A stretch of DNA of 64,000 nucleotides. Origin: Panorpa germanica. Taxonomy: Eukaryota; Arthropoda; Insecta; Mecoptera; Panorpidae. The stretch lies in the NCBI GenBank assembly GCA_963678705.1, contig OY783203.1:18334535-18398534 (forward strand), in the 5' to 3' direction. How positions within the stretch are numbered: position 1 is the first letter of the stretch; every line of letters begins with the position of its first letter. The position numbers were made by a program, and so were the translations under genes. A model generated the notes under the pieces. That model worked only from the letters and a program-made list of their open reading frames with translations. It made no database searches and was not told where the DNA came from. Below are positions 49,467 through 60,086 of the stretch, one piece after another.

Positions 49467-50469
49467 TATATAAGAACTGTGCACAATGCAAGATGACAGA
49501 TGACAATAAATTGTATATTGAGAATTTCATCTCGCAGTGCCTTATACCCTTTTCAAGGTTCAGGCAGAACAGACAAATGAGCATTCCAGAGTTGTTTATG
49601 TTAAGATAAGACTGAAGCCAGAGTAGCACCAGGATTGTACTTAGAGTCTTATAGCGCAATATCGCTAAAGTTCCAGTGTGAGAATACTGAAAGAATTTTA
49701 CGCATTAACTCCAACATTTTGAGGTAATTATCATTACTTTTGTTAGTGGGCGAAAAATTCCAAAAAGATATTTTTACTGCATTTTAAAAATGCATGAGGC
49801 GAGAGGAATACATCTTTACCATATAACCACCGTCAAGTTAAGAAATAGACAAATAAAACTTGTAAATATTTTTGTAATAATTTAAGAACAATAAAAATTT
49901 TGAATTTAAATTTGAACACCAATAATCGAATGCTCGTATAATTTCCACGATATAGTAGTAGTTGACAGGACAGATGGCGGTGTATTTATCTTAGGTAATA
50001 ATTAATTAAATTCCGCGTGTGTTGTAATGACTAAAGTTGGTTAGGCTGACCTAAAACTTACCCACGGCACATCAATTACTTGTCCTTATTTGTATTCGAA
50101 TTTATAAATTCTGCAGTAAGCTCATATGCATGCAGTAATCCCATGCAATTTTTGGAACAGTGTCGTTTAAGTTCGACACGCCTAATTAATAAAATTGTTA
50201 TTTTTCTATCAAATATTTATCAAAATTTGTATAGTAATGCCAACAAAGTGTGCCTTTTAATTATTTATACGTTTTATGATTTCTAATGATATTTTTTAAG
50301 TATCATAATTTTACTTTTAGTTTTTAGCAGAATTTCTTAAATAAAAATCTCATCGAAGATCTAAGGTCATGCCGTTCCGTGTGTAATAGAAATGTTTCAT
50401 CAGGACGTGGAAGGGACCAAACAAATACAGTGGAAGGGGATATGAAATAGAATGCATTAGTCTCTAGTA
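49467..50469. other. No gene seen
   Basis: A+T-rich sequence, nothing recognised. Confidence 0.5.
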
Positions 50470-50693
50470 ATGGTGTATCGATAAAAATTAAAGTAAAAGT
50501 TTGCTCTCATGATAAATCATGTTAGTGCAAAACAACTCCAATACACAAGTTTCACTTGGCGTATTGTGACACAACATATGCAAAGAACACATGAGTCGGC
50601 TTGCTCTGAGAGTTCTAGCCTCTCAACCAAGTCGCCGATTTACGTCCGAATTCGCCGTCGCTTAAATCACTTGCAGTGTGCGACAGGCATTAG
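50470..50693. mobile_element. MITE family H, half copy
   Basis: Right part only: GTGTATCGATAAAAATTAAA, GCCGATTTACGTCCGAATTC and final GTGTGCGACAGGC. Confidence 0.65.
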
Positions 50694-50926
50694 ATTGCTG
50701 ATAAGAACGCAATACGTATTTCTACAGTTTGCATTGTGATGGATTAAATTACTGGTGTATCTAAAAATAATTCGCAAATACTCGGAAGTTTATTGCAGTT
50801 ATTTGTCGGTGTGTGTCTGCAGTCTGCAGTCTGCAGCCTGTAACCAGACATTGTATAGCGCAGTCCAACTGCGTCAGAAAAATTATTTTTAATGTCTCCT
50901 ATATGAGTTTGTATAATTTCAACTAG

Positions 50927-51044
50927 AGTTTACCCCCGACGCAAGCAACGACAGTCTTTTGTGTGTGAATTAAATTTCATTTCAAATTTTAATTCCATTT
51001 TTAAATTGAAATGTTAAGCTCGTTCCATATTTATCCTATATTAT
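50927..51044 (-). mobile_element. Helitron-like family B 3' end
   Basis: Minus-strand reading ends GTTGCTTGCGTCGGGGGTAA, then ACTCTAG followed by T, the Helitron 3' layout. Truncated near 51044. Confidence 0.6.
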
Positions 51045-51346
51045 AATGTTCCAGGTGTATATTTATGATCTTCAATTCTTATTGACAACGGACCAGTAGG
51101 CGGGGCTTAAAAAACATGGCTACTGCTGGTGTGCAACCAAAGAATTAACCATAAGTTTACATTGAATTAGTGTCATGAATTTTAATTATTTATGTTTTCT
51201 TTAAACCAACTTTTTCACTGGGTTGGATCAAATCCAGCTCAGAAAATTGTTAGAAATGCAGAAAAAATTCTGCAAGCTGGACATTTGATAAAATGTGGTA
51301 AAAATAATGATAATCCAAACAGTGACGTTGTGATACACAAGTATAT

Positions 51347-51965
51347 GGTTTAGTATAAATTTTTTAACCGTACGGAAAAAATGCAAGTTAGATAAATTGT
51401 AGAGAATTTAAATGCGCATCTAGCCGTACTATTTTAAAAATTTAAAAAAAATATTTTACCATAGTTTTTGTGTTTTTCTGTTTTTGACCTCACGTTTTTT
51501 GACCATAACTAGGCGACAAAATCAAAAAGTCCACGTTGTTTGTTCTACAAGTTGTAAAACTTATTGTTTTAAACATATTTATACATTAGAAAAAAAAACA
51601 CTTTTCATATAATTTTATGAAAAAACGTGAAAAAACGTGGACCAACAAAAATTAATTTTCAACATTTACGAAACGTTTTTTCACGTTTTTTTCATAAAAT
51701 TATATGAAAAGTGTTTTTTTTTCTAATGTATAAATATGTTTAAAACAATAAGTTTTACAACTTGTAAAACAAACAACGTGGACTTTTTGATTTTGTCGCC
51801 TAGTTATGGTCAAAAAACGTGAGGTCAAAAACAGAAAAACACAAAAACTATGGTAAAATATTTTTTTAAAATTTTTAAAATAGTACGGCTAGATGCGCAT
51901 TTAAATTCTCTACAATTTATCTAACTTGCATTTTTTCCGTACGGTTAAAAAATTTATACTAAACC
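51347..51965. repeat. Near-perfect long inverted repeat (292-bp arms)
   Basis: Arms 51347-51638 and 51673-51965 read as near-exact complements around a 34-bp spacer. Weaker complementarity continues outside (TGATACACA in both flanks; GACAAC...GACCA near 51085 and 52045), so a larger foldback element of about 970 bp is likely. Confidence 0.9.
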
Positions 51966-52055
51966 AATCAAAATTGTGTATCAAGTGCACACCAGAACTA
52001 GTACTTCTTTTGACCACCAGGCGTCGTGGCCAAAGTGGTCAGTTGTCAATAGTCT

Positions 52056-52430
52056 TATATTTTTATGATCTTATATGTTTGGTAGTGAATTTTGTATGGT
52101 GGCTCGAAAACGGCTACGTCAATCTTTTTGAAAATTTCCTATTTCGTAGAGAAAACAATTCTAAGACTTTTGATGTCCCTTCATTTTTTCCTGAATTTCC
52201 TGGAAACCCGTAATTTAGGAAAAACTGGAAAAAAATAGCCACTTTTTGCTATATAACTTTTTATTCGTTAAAGACGACTTTCTTACGCTCTTAAATTTAA
52301 TAAATCAAATTTTATAAAAGAGGCCCTGAAAAAATTATGGGGCCCGGTAGGAAACTTTTGAAAAAGCTCAAATTTTGGATTTTGTAATAATTCAATATCA
52401 TGTTAAAATCTAAATTTTTACCAATCTTCG
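52056..52430 (+). mobile_element. Helitron-like family B 5' fragment
   Basis: Contains CTTATATGTTTGGTAGTGAA, GGTGGCTCGAAAACGGCT and CCTGAATTTCCTGGAAACCC, followed by the GGGGCCCGGTAGGAAACTTT block. Confidence 0.65.
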
Positions 52431-52769
52431 TTCCAGATTAGAGGAGTGCAAGTAGCGTGAAGGAACTATCAAATTCTGGACACCTTCTATAAAAGAATAT
52501 ACTGCTATTCGAGACAGCTGTATGTAGTATCTGATGCTAAAGTTCCACTTAAATGTGTCTCTTTTACACGTTATAAATTTTGATCCCTTTAATGTTTAAA
52601 TGTCCAATAATGTTGTGACTTATTAGAACATAGTTAAACTTTTAAGGTTCAGATAGTTAACTGCATCAATATATAGCACAGTTTTATAGAAATTCGGACC
52701 TCGACAATGCTTAATTGTATGAGTTGGATGTTGAATGAAATAAAAGTTATCTTTCTTATTCTTTCTTCT

Positions 52770-53010
52770 TTTAATTTATTCAACGTCGGCCTATTTCCGA
52801 ATCTTATCACCTATCACCTACTATGATGTCAGTTTTGGCATCGTGGCTTCATATATGCGAACAATAACGCTGCCTGATAAGTTTATGATTATGTATATAC
52901 ATAATCAATTTAATAACAAACAAACGCAGAAAATATCGAAACCGGAACCGATCTGGAAGACACAGAAGTCAGCGTCAAACATCAATTCTCTCGTTCACTG
53001 TGTCATCTGT
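52770..53010 (-). mobile_element. SINE, nearly full-length, inverted
   Basis: Minus-strand head ACACAGTGAACGAGAG, decayed B box, body with CATCATAGTAGGTG and CGGAAATAGGCCGACGTTGA before the A-rich tail. Confidence 0.7.
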
Positions 53011-53449
53011 ATTTCATTTGTACATATTTTAACCCATATAATTTGAACTTATTAAATTCAATTAATTAATTGTTACTTTAATGTTTTTCTATATTTCTAT
53101 ATTTTATCATATGCAGCATGTATTTTTACGCGAATTTCGGCGAAAGGTATCTACAGTGCAAAATGAAGTTTAGGTGTATATGTTTCGTTAAATTTAACAT
53201 AAGTTACCTGGACTACACGATTGTATTTATTTATACGTTTACTATTTTGGCATTACAGTAAAAACTCTCGCATATTGCATCAGCTCGTAGTATTCTGACA
53301 TAACTGTACTGGGGCAATGCGAATTGTGCCTGTGGCTTGGGACGGTGTCGGCATGTAGCATTGCCCGAGACAATCACCTATTAAGTCATTGTGGAGATGC
53401 CTCAATGCCTAATAATTGAACTAAATGGCAGACTGATGCAATAAACTAT

Positions 53450-54283
53450 TGTTGTAAGTACGCATAAGTCGTACTTATCCTTCCTATTTTTAATATAAAT
53501 GTTATTTATTTTATAAGAATTATATTATGTTATCTTTAATTTTAGTATTAATATTGTAACAAATAATTGTTTAAAGTTAGCGCTTGTAAACATTGACTCT
53601 GGTCTGTGGATATTTTATATTGTTATTTAATTTTTGGCAACACTGAACTAGTATTGTATGATGTAAAGTTAACAAATAAATTGTTAATATACCGTTTTGT
53701 ACTGGAGTCAAAAAGCCAGTCTTCTCCTGAGTCTCAACCAAGTGTTTACTAATTGTACTTCGTTCGTACAATACTCCAATTGTAACATCTAAGTATTCAA
53801 TAGTGAGCACATTTTAACTATTAATCAAATTATAACACTAGAATTACATTTTGTTTTATATCTGACATCTTCATTAATCTAATAAAATACTATTGTAATT
53901 AAGTAAGCAGATATAATATTACAACGAATAAATGATATATTTTAATAAAAGTGTTTGTATTAATAGTATTTAAAAGATACTAATTGTTCAACCGTCGTAT
54001 GTTGCAACGAGGTTATACTTTAGGCCGCTCAAGTATTCTCAAATTGCAACAATACACCGTCAAACAAGAATCCTATTAATCATCTTAAAGAAACTTAATT
54101 CTTATCAACGTGAGTAATTCAAGAAGGTGGATGATCGTCAAACTGAAGAATCTACTTCCAGAAACTAGCAACACTGCGTGATGTATTAGCAAGCTGAGTA
54201 ATCTCCTTCTAGAACGAGCATCAGACCTCTTTTTACAACATTGATGTCAGGTGTAACATCCGCCCTCGAATATACTTACAACA
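53450..54283 (+). repeat. 5' LTR
   Basis: An 834-bp long terminal repeat with inverted ends TGTTGTAAGT/ACTTACAACA. It is preceded by target-site copy CTAT. It contains an antisense 77-codon frame that recurs unchanged in the 3' LTR; this reflects LTR identity and is not evidence for a gene. Confidence 0.96.
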
Positions 54284-54285
54284 AA

Positions 54286-54304
54286 TGGTGTCAGGTGGGG
54301 TCTC
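54286..54304 (+). other. Putative tRNA-Leu-type primer-binding site
   Basis: Two bases after the 5' LTR the sequence reads TGGTGTCAGGTGGGGTCTC. The first nine bases match the complement of the 3' end of insect tRNA-Leu including CCA (...CTGACACCA). The rest matches only with a small gap, so the primer assignment is an inference. Confidence 0.5.
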
Positions 54305-54750
54305 GAAGAGATATTCCTACACATAAATATCCAAGAGGTACGCCCAAAATTTTTTTCTATATATTCTACACCTGGATGCAGATCAATTAATCTGGATGCC
54401 ACTACGCCGATGGATTATTTCCAAAAATTGCCGAAGAGTACGAGATAGAACGTCAATTCATCTGTATTTCACATAATTTTTCTACAAGTCCGGCGGATGC
54501 AAAAACTACAGCCAGCTGAACCTGGAAAAAGAAATCTTTTGCCGCCCCGGGAATGGATGGATGCTTCTAGAACATTTGGAATAATCTAAATCGATGTTGG
54601 TCGCGTGCAGAATTCCGCACACAGCTGTGTATAGATCATAATCACTGATAAGAAAATCTTTAAGTATAATAAGACAGTATCTTTCTTTTTGTATATAATT
54701 ATTATTATAAATTGATAATTGTATTTTTTTTATTAATAGCATTATTTTTA

Positions 54751-54990
54751 ACGAGGCTATCATTTTTTTTAGTATTATATTCAGTACTTTTGAATATTTA
54801 CTATAATCCAAGCATTTTTTTAGTAGCAACGTTGTTAATGAGGCTATTGATATTTTTTTTTAGTATTATATTCAATACTTTTGAATATTTGCTATAATCC
54901 AAGTATTTTTTTGTAGCATCCTTGTCCATCATTGAAGCTATTAATTTTTTTATAGTATTATATCCAATACTTTTGCATATTTACTATAAT
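54751..54990 (+). repeat. Three degenerate tandem repeats of 87-94 bp in the retrotransposon leader
   Basis: Units begin near 54751, 54838 and 54932. Each has GARGCTAT, a T-run, AGTATTATAT, ACTTTTG.ATATTT and CTATAAT in the same order. They lie in the untranslated leader upstream of the Gag start. Confidence 0.8.
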
Positions 54991-55300
54991 ATTTTTTATA
55001 ATTGTTTCCGCAATTATACTAATTTATGTTAATATTTTTTTAGAACAACATCTTTTTTTGAACGAGAGGGAATTTTGAAAAGGAGAAGTAAAGAGCTGAA
55101 GCAGTTAGATAGCAGTCTGTTCAATCAGAGAGACTACCTTCCTGTTACAACTGCGGTGTCTGAGCCCCATCGGAAATTTCCTGTGAGTTACTGTTTTCGC
55201 TAACAATTTTTCCTTGTCAGAATCCTATTTTTCGGAGAGTCGTTTATTGGTACAAAATAATCTTTAGTCTGTATATTATATATAACTTTAATTAAGTACA

Positions 55301-57841
55301 ATGGCACCGAACGTTCATTCCCTCACATTAGTTGAGAATACAATCAATCTAATTAATGAGTTTTCAAAAAATTTAGAAGTCCAATCAACATCCTTAACAA
55401 TAGTTGAATTAAAAATCAAAAACTTAGATAAAGCTTGGGTCAAATATAATAGTATCGTAGAAGCACTGCTTCCAACTCTAAAAAATGAAGAAGCTACGGC
55501 TATCGTTAGTAAGTCTATGGAAGTTGAAAGTATTTATGACGACACTCTTATTTCCTTGTTGAATTATAAGCAAACATTTGAGAATGATACACATATTGTG
55601 GATGACTCAAAAAGCATAGATTCAATAAGAAATTTAAACTTAAGTCCAATGCAACTAACCGTTTTTGATGGAGAATATACTAATTGGCAAAGTTTCATGG
55701 AATTATTTACAAATTTAATTCGTAATAATAGCAAACTATCAAACATTGAAAAAATGCATTATTTAAAATTAAATTTGACAGGAGAACCACTCAAACTCAT
55801 AAAGAATTATCCTTTAACAAACGATAATTATGAAATTGTTTGGAACATCCTTTGTAAACGTTATGATAACAAGGTAGCACTTATTGAAACCTATTTAAAC
55901 AATTTGATAAACTACAATGTTATACGTTTAGAATCAGAAACTAATATCAAAAATTTTTTAGACGAAATTAATGAATCGATTAGAGCATTAACCGAGTTGG
56001 GAATATATTCTAATCATTCAGATTTTATTTTTATACATTTTTTAAAGACCAAGTTAGATTTTAACACATTAAAGGAATGGGAAAACAGAAATACTTCTGA
56101 ATTACCAACCCTAAATGATTTTACGAATTTTCTTGAAACACGGTGGCGCACTCTAGAAAGAAGAAGGCATGTTGAATTTAAAACAGATTCAAGTCATTCT
56201 ATTTCTAGTAGTGAACCAGTTTCAAGTGAACAATTTGCTAACGAAGTCGAAACAAAATTTAAAACTTTTTTTTGTAACTATTGTAAAAAAAATGGTCATT
56301 TAGAGAAATATTGTTTTATCAAGAAGGAAAATGCGGATACGGTATATCCTGTCGCGCAAATTAATATTTGTAGGAGAGATACGGTATTTTCAAAACCTTC
56401 TGTTTATTGTAAAAGATCGAGACATCTTGAATCTGATGGTCCTCAAGTATCTTTTACTAAAAATACAAAACAAAATTCACGTTCTTTTTATAATCACCAT
56501 TTACGTAAATTTAATAGTTTAAATAAAAATATTGAGATTAAAGAAATACAAAATACCAATGATATAACAAATTTTAACTGTAACAATGAAAATGTTATTG
56601 ACAAGCAAACAGCTGACACTGTTCAATTCAGAATAGTCGCAGCCAAAGCAAAGACTGTATCATTTTTATTGGACACTGGTTCTCAAATTTCTTTAATTAA
56701 ACAAAATATTTTAAAAAATAATATCAAAATAGATAGTACATCTAAAGTGTTATTAAAGGGAATCTCTGAAGGCACGCCTTATACTTTAGGTTCACTAAAA
56801 ACTTCTATAATTTTAGATAGTTCTAGGTCGAAACATACTTTTCAGGTTGTGTCAGAGGATTTCCCCATTAAGCATGATGGAATCATAGGATTAGATATTT
56901 TACGTACATTTAAAGCAGTAATTAATTTGGAAACAAACAGCGTACAATTCTCACAACATGGCAAAATATTTGAATTCCCATTATTGAACATAAACAGTAT
57001 TATCATAGTTCCAGCACGTACTAGGAAATTAATTCCTATGTCGGGTTCTACGGTAGGAGTTTGTGTAGCCAAGGAATTGCTACCTGAAGTTTTTTTAGCC
57101 AACGCATTAATTAATCCTGTTAATAATACTTTTTATATATCAATAACTAATTCCTCAGCAAAAGATGTAATACTTGACAATTTTAAACCAGATATTATTC
57201 CAATAAATAAATTTAATTTTTACCATTTTTTGAAAAGAAATCCTAACGATCCTAAAAGATCCTTACGACATCTTTTATTTAATAATATAGATTTTTCAAA
57301 TGTTAATTCAAAATACTTAACAGATTTAATGGGAATCTGTAATAATTTTAATAACATATTTTTTTTCCCGGTAGATAAGTTATCTTGTGCGAGTGCACTG
57401 AGTGACTCACCTAACCCTGTAAACATTAAGCCGCATAGATTATCTCATGCGCATAAAGAAATTGTTGAGAAGCATATTCAAGAACTGTTGGCTAACAACA
57501 TTATTGAAAAATGCGACTCACAGTTTAACGCACCTCTGTTAATGGTACCTAAAAAAGCAGATGCGTCGAGGAACAAACAATTTTGCGTTGTAATCGATTA
57601 TCGTAAACTTAATGAGCAGACGACAAGTGATGTTTATCCTTTGCCCCTCGTACTTGACATACTAGACCAATTTAGTGGTGCAAAATATTCTTCTACGATT
57701 GATTTAGCTACAAATAAATTTACTAGTAATAAACCAAAATTTAAACTAAATTTTGATAAAAGAGTCAATTCTTTTTTTTCACCTAGAAAGTATACGGTAG
57801 TTAATAGGAATAGATTAAAGAGATTTTGTACCAATGAATAA
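55301..57841 (+). CDS. Gag-protease-partial RT polyprotein, in-frame fusion to integrase-tail-like end
   Basis: The 846-residue ORF starts at an ATG in AAGTACAATGGC context. Residues about 115-290 resemble the DUF1759 Gag domain of BEL/Pao elements (LTVFDGEYTNWQSF, LKLNLTGEP). A CCHC zinc knuckle, CNYCKKNGHLEKYC, sits at about 325-338. A retropepsin active site, FLLDTGSQISLI, sits at about 455-466 with a matching GIIGLDIL later. The Ty3/gypsy-type RT start follows at about 710-805, with FCVVIDYRKLNEQT and STIDLA. After residue about 805 the sequence leaves RT abruptly (the catalytic Y-x-D-D box is absent) and ends in about 40 residues containing YTVVNRNRLKRF, which resembles the tail of a gypsy integrase. 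This is read as a large internal in-frame deletion. Gag and protease look intact, so particles might form if Pol is supplied in trans; that is inference. Confidence 0.88.
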   Translation: MAPNVHSLTLVENTINLINEFSKNLEVQSTSLTIVELKIKNLDKAWVKYNSIVEALLPTLKNEEATAIVSKSMEVESIYDDTLISLLNYKQTFENDTHIVDDSKSIDSIRNLNLSPMQLTVFDGEYTNWQSFMELFTNLIRNNSKLSNIEKMHYLKLNLTGEPLKLIKNYPLTNDNYEIVWNILCKRYDNKVALIETYLNNLINYNVIRLESETNIKNFLDEINESIRALTELGIYSNHSDFIFIHFLKTKLDFNTLKEWENRNTSELPTLNDFTNFLETRWRTLERRRHVEFKTDSSHSISSSEPVSSEQFANEVETKFKTFFCNYCKKNGHLEKYCFIKKENADTVYPVAQINICRRDTVFSKPSVYCKRSRHLESDGPQVSFTKNTKQNSRSFYNHHLRKFNSLNKNIEIKEIQNTNDITNFNCNNENVIDKQTADTVQFRIVAAKAKTVSFLLDTGSQISLIKQNILKNNIKIDSTSKVLLKGISEGTPYTLGSLKTSIILDSSRSKHTFQVVSEDFPIKHDGIIGLDILRTFKAVINLETNSVQFSQHGKIFEFPLLNINSIIIVPARTRKLIPMSGSTVGVCVAKELLPEVFLANALINPVNNTFYISITNSSAKDVILDNFKPDIIPINKFNFYHFLKRNPNDPKRSLRHLLFNNIDFSNVNSKYLTDLMGICNNFNNIFFFPVDKLSCASALSDSPNPVNIKPHRLSHAHKEIVEKHIQELLANNIIEKCDSQFNAPLLMVPKKADASRNKQFCVVIDYRKLNEQTTSDVYPLPLVLDILDQFSGAKYSSTIDLATNKFTSNKPKFKLNFDKRVNSFFSPRKYTVVNRNRLKRFCTNE

Positions 57842-57980
57842 AACCTTGACGAATAAGATGGATTTTGTCAGGGATGATTGTTTTGTGGAGCAGTGTTAAC
57901 TCTATACGATGGGATCAGAATCGTTGTCGACACTTTGCTTCTCTTTTTGTTTTTTTTCCAGAATTGTAACTCGTATATTT

Positions 57981-58116
57981 TGTTTTTATACGTGTCCCTT
58001 TTTTTTTGGAAGGGGGTGTTGCGATAGTACGACATCGTCCTATCTTCCTTTTTCTTTTTCTTGGAAAGAAACGCATATGTTTGTTTAATATGCGTTCCTT
58101 TTTTAGGGTTGAAGGG
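57981..58116 (+). other. Polypurine-tract region with a duplicated LTR-edge-like block
   Basis: Immediately before the 3' LTR is AGGGTTGAAGGG (58105-58116), the likely plus-strand primer. About 105 bp upstream a similar order occurs: CGTGTCCC, T-run, GGAAGGGGG, then TGTTGCGATAGTACGAC, which resembles the LTR start TGTTGTAAGTACG. The block looks like a diverged duplicate of polypurine tract plus LTR edge. Confidence 0.5.
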
Positions 58117-58950
58117 TGTTGTAAGTACGCATAAGTCGTACTTATCCTTCCTATTTTTAATATAAATGTTATTTATTTTATAAGAATTATATTATGTTAT
58201 CTTTAATTTTAGTATTAATATTGTAACAAATAATTGTTTAAAGTTAGCGCTTGTAAACATTGACTCTGGTCTGTGGATATTTTATATTGTTATTTAATTT
58301 TTGGCAACACTGAACTAGTATTGTATGATGTAAAGTTAACAAATAAATTGTTAATATACCGTTTTGTACTGGAGTCAAAAAGCCAGTCTTCTCCTGAGTC
58401 TCAACCAAGTGTTTACTAATTGTACTTCGTTCGTACAATACTCCAATTGTAACATCTAAGTATTCAATAGTGAGCACATTTTAACTATTAATCAAATTAT
58501 AACACTAGAATTACATTTTGTTTTATATCTGACATCTTCATTAATCTAATAAAATACTATTGTAATTAAGTAAGCAGATATAATATTACAACGAATAAAT
58601 GATATATTTTAATAAAAGTGTTTGTATTAATAGTATTTAAAAGATACTAATTGTTCAACCGTCGTATGTTGCAACGAGGTTATACTTTAGGCCGCTCAAG
58701 TATTCTCAAATTGCAACAATACACCGTCAAACAAGAATCCTATTAATCATCTTAAAGAAACTTAATTCTTATCAACGTGAGTAATTCAAGAAGGTGGATG
58801 ATCGTCAAACTGAAGAATCTACTTCCAGAAACTAGCAACACTGCGTGATGTATTAGCAAGCTGAGTAATCTCCTTCTAGAACGAGCATCAGACCTCTTTT
58901 TACAACATTGATGTCAGGTGTAACATCCGCCCTCGAATATACTTACAACA
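58117..58950 (+). repeat. 3' LTR
   Basis: An 834-bp copy of the 5' LTR, same length and apparently same sequence, followed by target-site copy CTAT at 58951-58954. Confidence 0.96.
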
Positions 58951-59154
58951 CTATTAAGATGTCAAACGATTCAAGAATTCGAGTTTCGGGAAAAGTCAAT
59001 TCATACAACGCAACACAAATATTACTAGCTCTTTTTAAATCGTTTTCTCCTATTCATTACACTGTTACACTTTACAAAAACAATTTAATAGAAATATTAT
59101 ACTAAGTTATTAATTTTACAATATTTTTTTTTCTTTTGACGATATTGTCAGCGA

Positions 59155-59345
59155 GACTGACTTCTGGGTTTGGTTGTTATAACAATGTTAATTGATTATG
59201 TACATTCATAATTATGAATTTCTTAGGCAGCGGTGTGCTTCATAAAGATGAGGCCACGGCCCCACAAAAATTTCCAACATAGTAGAAGGTCGTTGGTGAT
59301 AGAACTCAGCATCTAAAGTAGACCGACGGTAAATAAATAAAATAA
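59155..59345 (+). mobile_element. SINE body and tail
   Basis: CTTCTGGGTTTGGTTGTTAT, TTAGGCAGCGGTGTGC, CATAGTAGAAGGTCG and TAGACCGACGGTAAATAAA, then an A-rich tail. The tRNA head is missing. Confidence 0.65.
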
Positions 59346-59563
59346 AATAAGAAAAGAAAAACACTGCTTTATTCTATTTAATCTGTAGAAATGAACAAAA
59401 CATTTAATAGTAAATAGAATCTTGGACACACCCTCATTTATTTTATATTTGTTGTGTAGATCAGGGATTAGGAACCTGCAGCCGGTATGTTTTTTTTGTA
59501 GCATTATCATAAATATATTTCAGTGCTCAGCAACCGAAGTCTTTTAAATCGTACATATACTGT

Positions 59564-60086
59564 CGCCTGTCGCACACTGCAAGCGTACTTGAGCGGCGGT
59601 GAATTCGGACGTAAATCGGCGGCTTGATTGACAGCTAGAACTCTGAAAGCAAGCCGACTCTGGTTTTCTTTGCATGTGTTGTGTCACAATACATACATAC
59701 CAGATACCGATACGGCAGTACGAGAAGTCAAATTTGTGTACTGTAGTGTGTACTAGAGTTGTTTTGCACTAACATAATTTATCATGAAAGCCAACTTTTA
59801 CTTTAATTTTTATCGATACACCATTGTTATGAAAGAGACTATTGCATTCTCTTTCATATCGCTTCTAGTGTAATCGTTTGGTTCCTTCCATGTATTCGTT
59901 TGGTTAAAATTCGCTGATATACCCTTCCAGTATGAGAGCTACGTAACGCCTGTATTCGGACGGTTTTGTCGCTTGCAGTGTACGAGGGTTCATTACATTT
60001 ACAGGGTTCTAATAGGTAATGCGTAGTAGCACGTATACGTCCGGTCAAAATTCGCTTAAATACAGTTGCAGTGTGCGACAGGCCTA
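59564..60086. mobile_element. MITE family H, copy 2
   Basis: Ends CGCCTGTCGCACACTGCAAG and TTGCAGTGTGCGACAGGCC. Shares GAATTCGGACGTAAATCGGC and AAAATTCGCTTAAATAC with copy 1. Confidence 0.8.

Larger units (their letters stand above)
53450..58950 (+). mobile_element. LTR retrotransposon, 5.5 kb, internally deleted, with Ty3/gypsy-like RT and BEL/Pao-like Gag
   Basis: A complete structure is visible: 5' LTR 53450-54283, internal region 54284-58116, 3' LTR 58117-58950. Both LTRs are 834 bp, start TGTTGTAAGT and end ACTTACAACA (perfect inverted ends), and I saw no difference between them when reading side by side. The element is flanked by the direct repeat CTAT (53446-53449 and 58951-58954), a 4-bp target duplication. 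Internal parts are a primer-binding-site-like sequence after the 5' LTR, a 1-kb leader with 87-94-bp tandem repeats, one 846-codon ORF, and a purine-rich stretch before the 3' LTR. Most of RT plus RNase H and most of integrase are missing, so it cannot move on its own. Near-identical LTRs mean a recent insertion. Confidence 0.95.

Noticed and set aside
49418..49659. Overlapping frames at the right end of MITE K
   Set aside because: They start in the terminal repeat and have no conserved features.
53577..53810. 77-codon minus-strand gene, repeated at 58244-58477
   Set aside because: Both copies lie in the LTRs and are identical because the LTRs are. No domain is recognisable.
55564..57834. 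Short frames on either strand inside the retrotransposon ORF
   Set aside because: They overlap the 846-codon frame with clear domain motifs and have none of their own.
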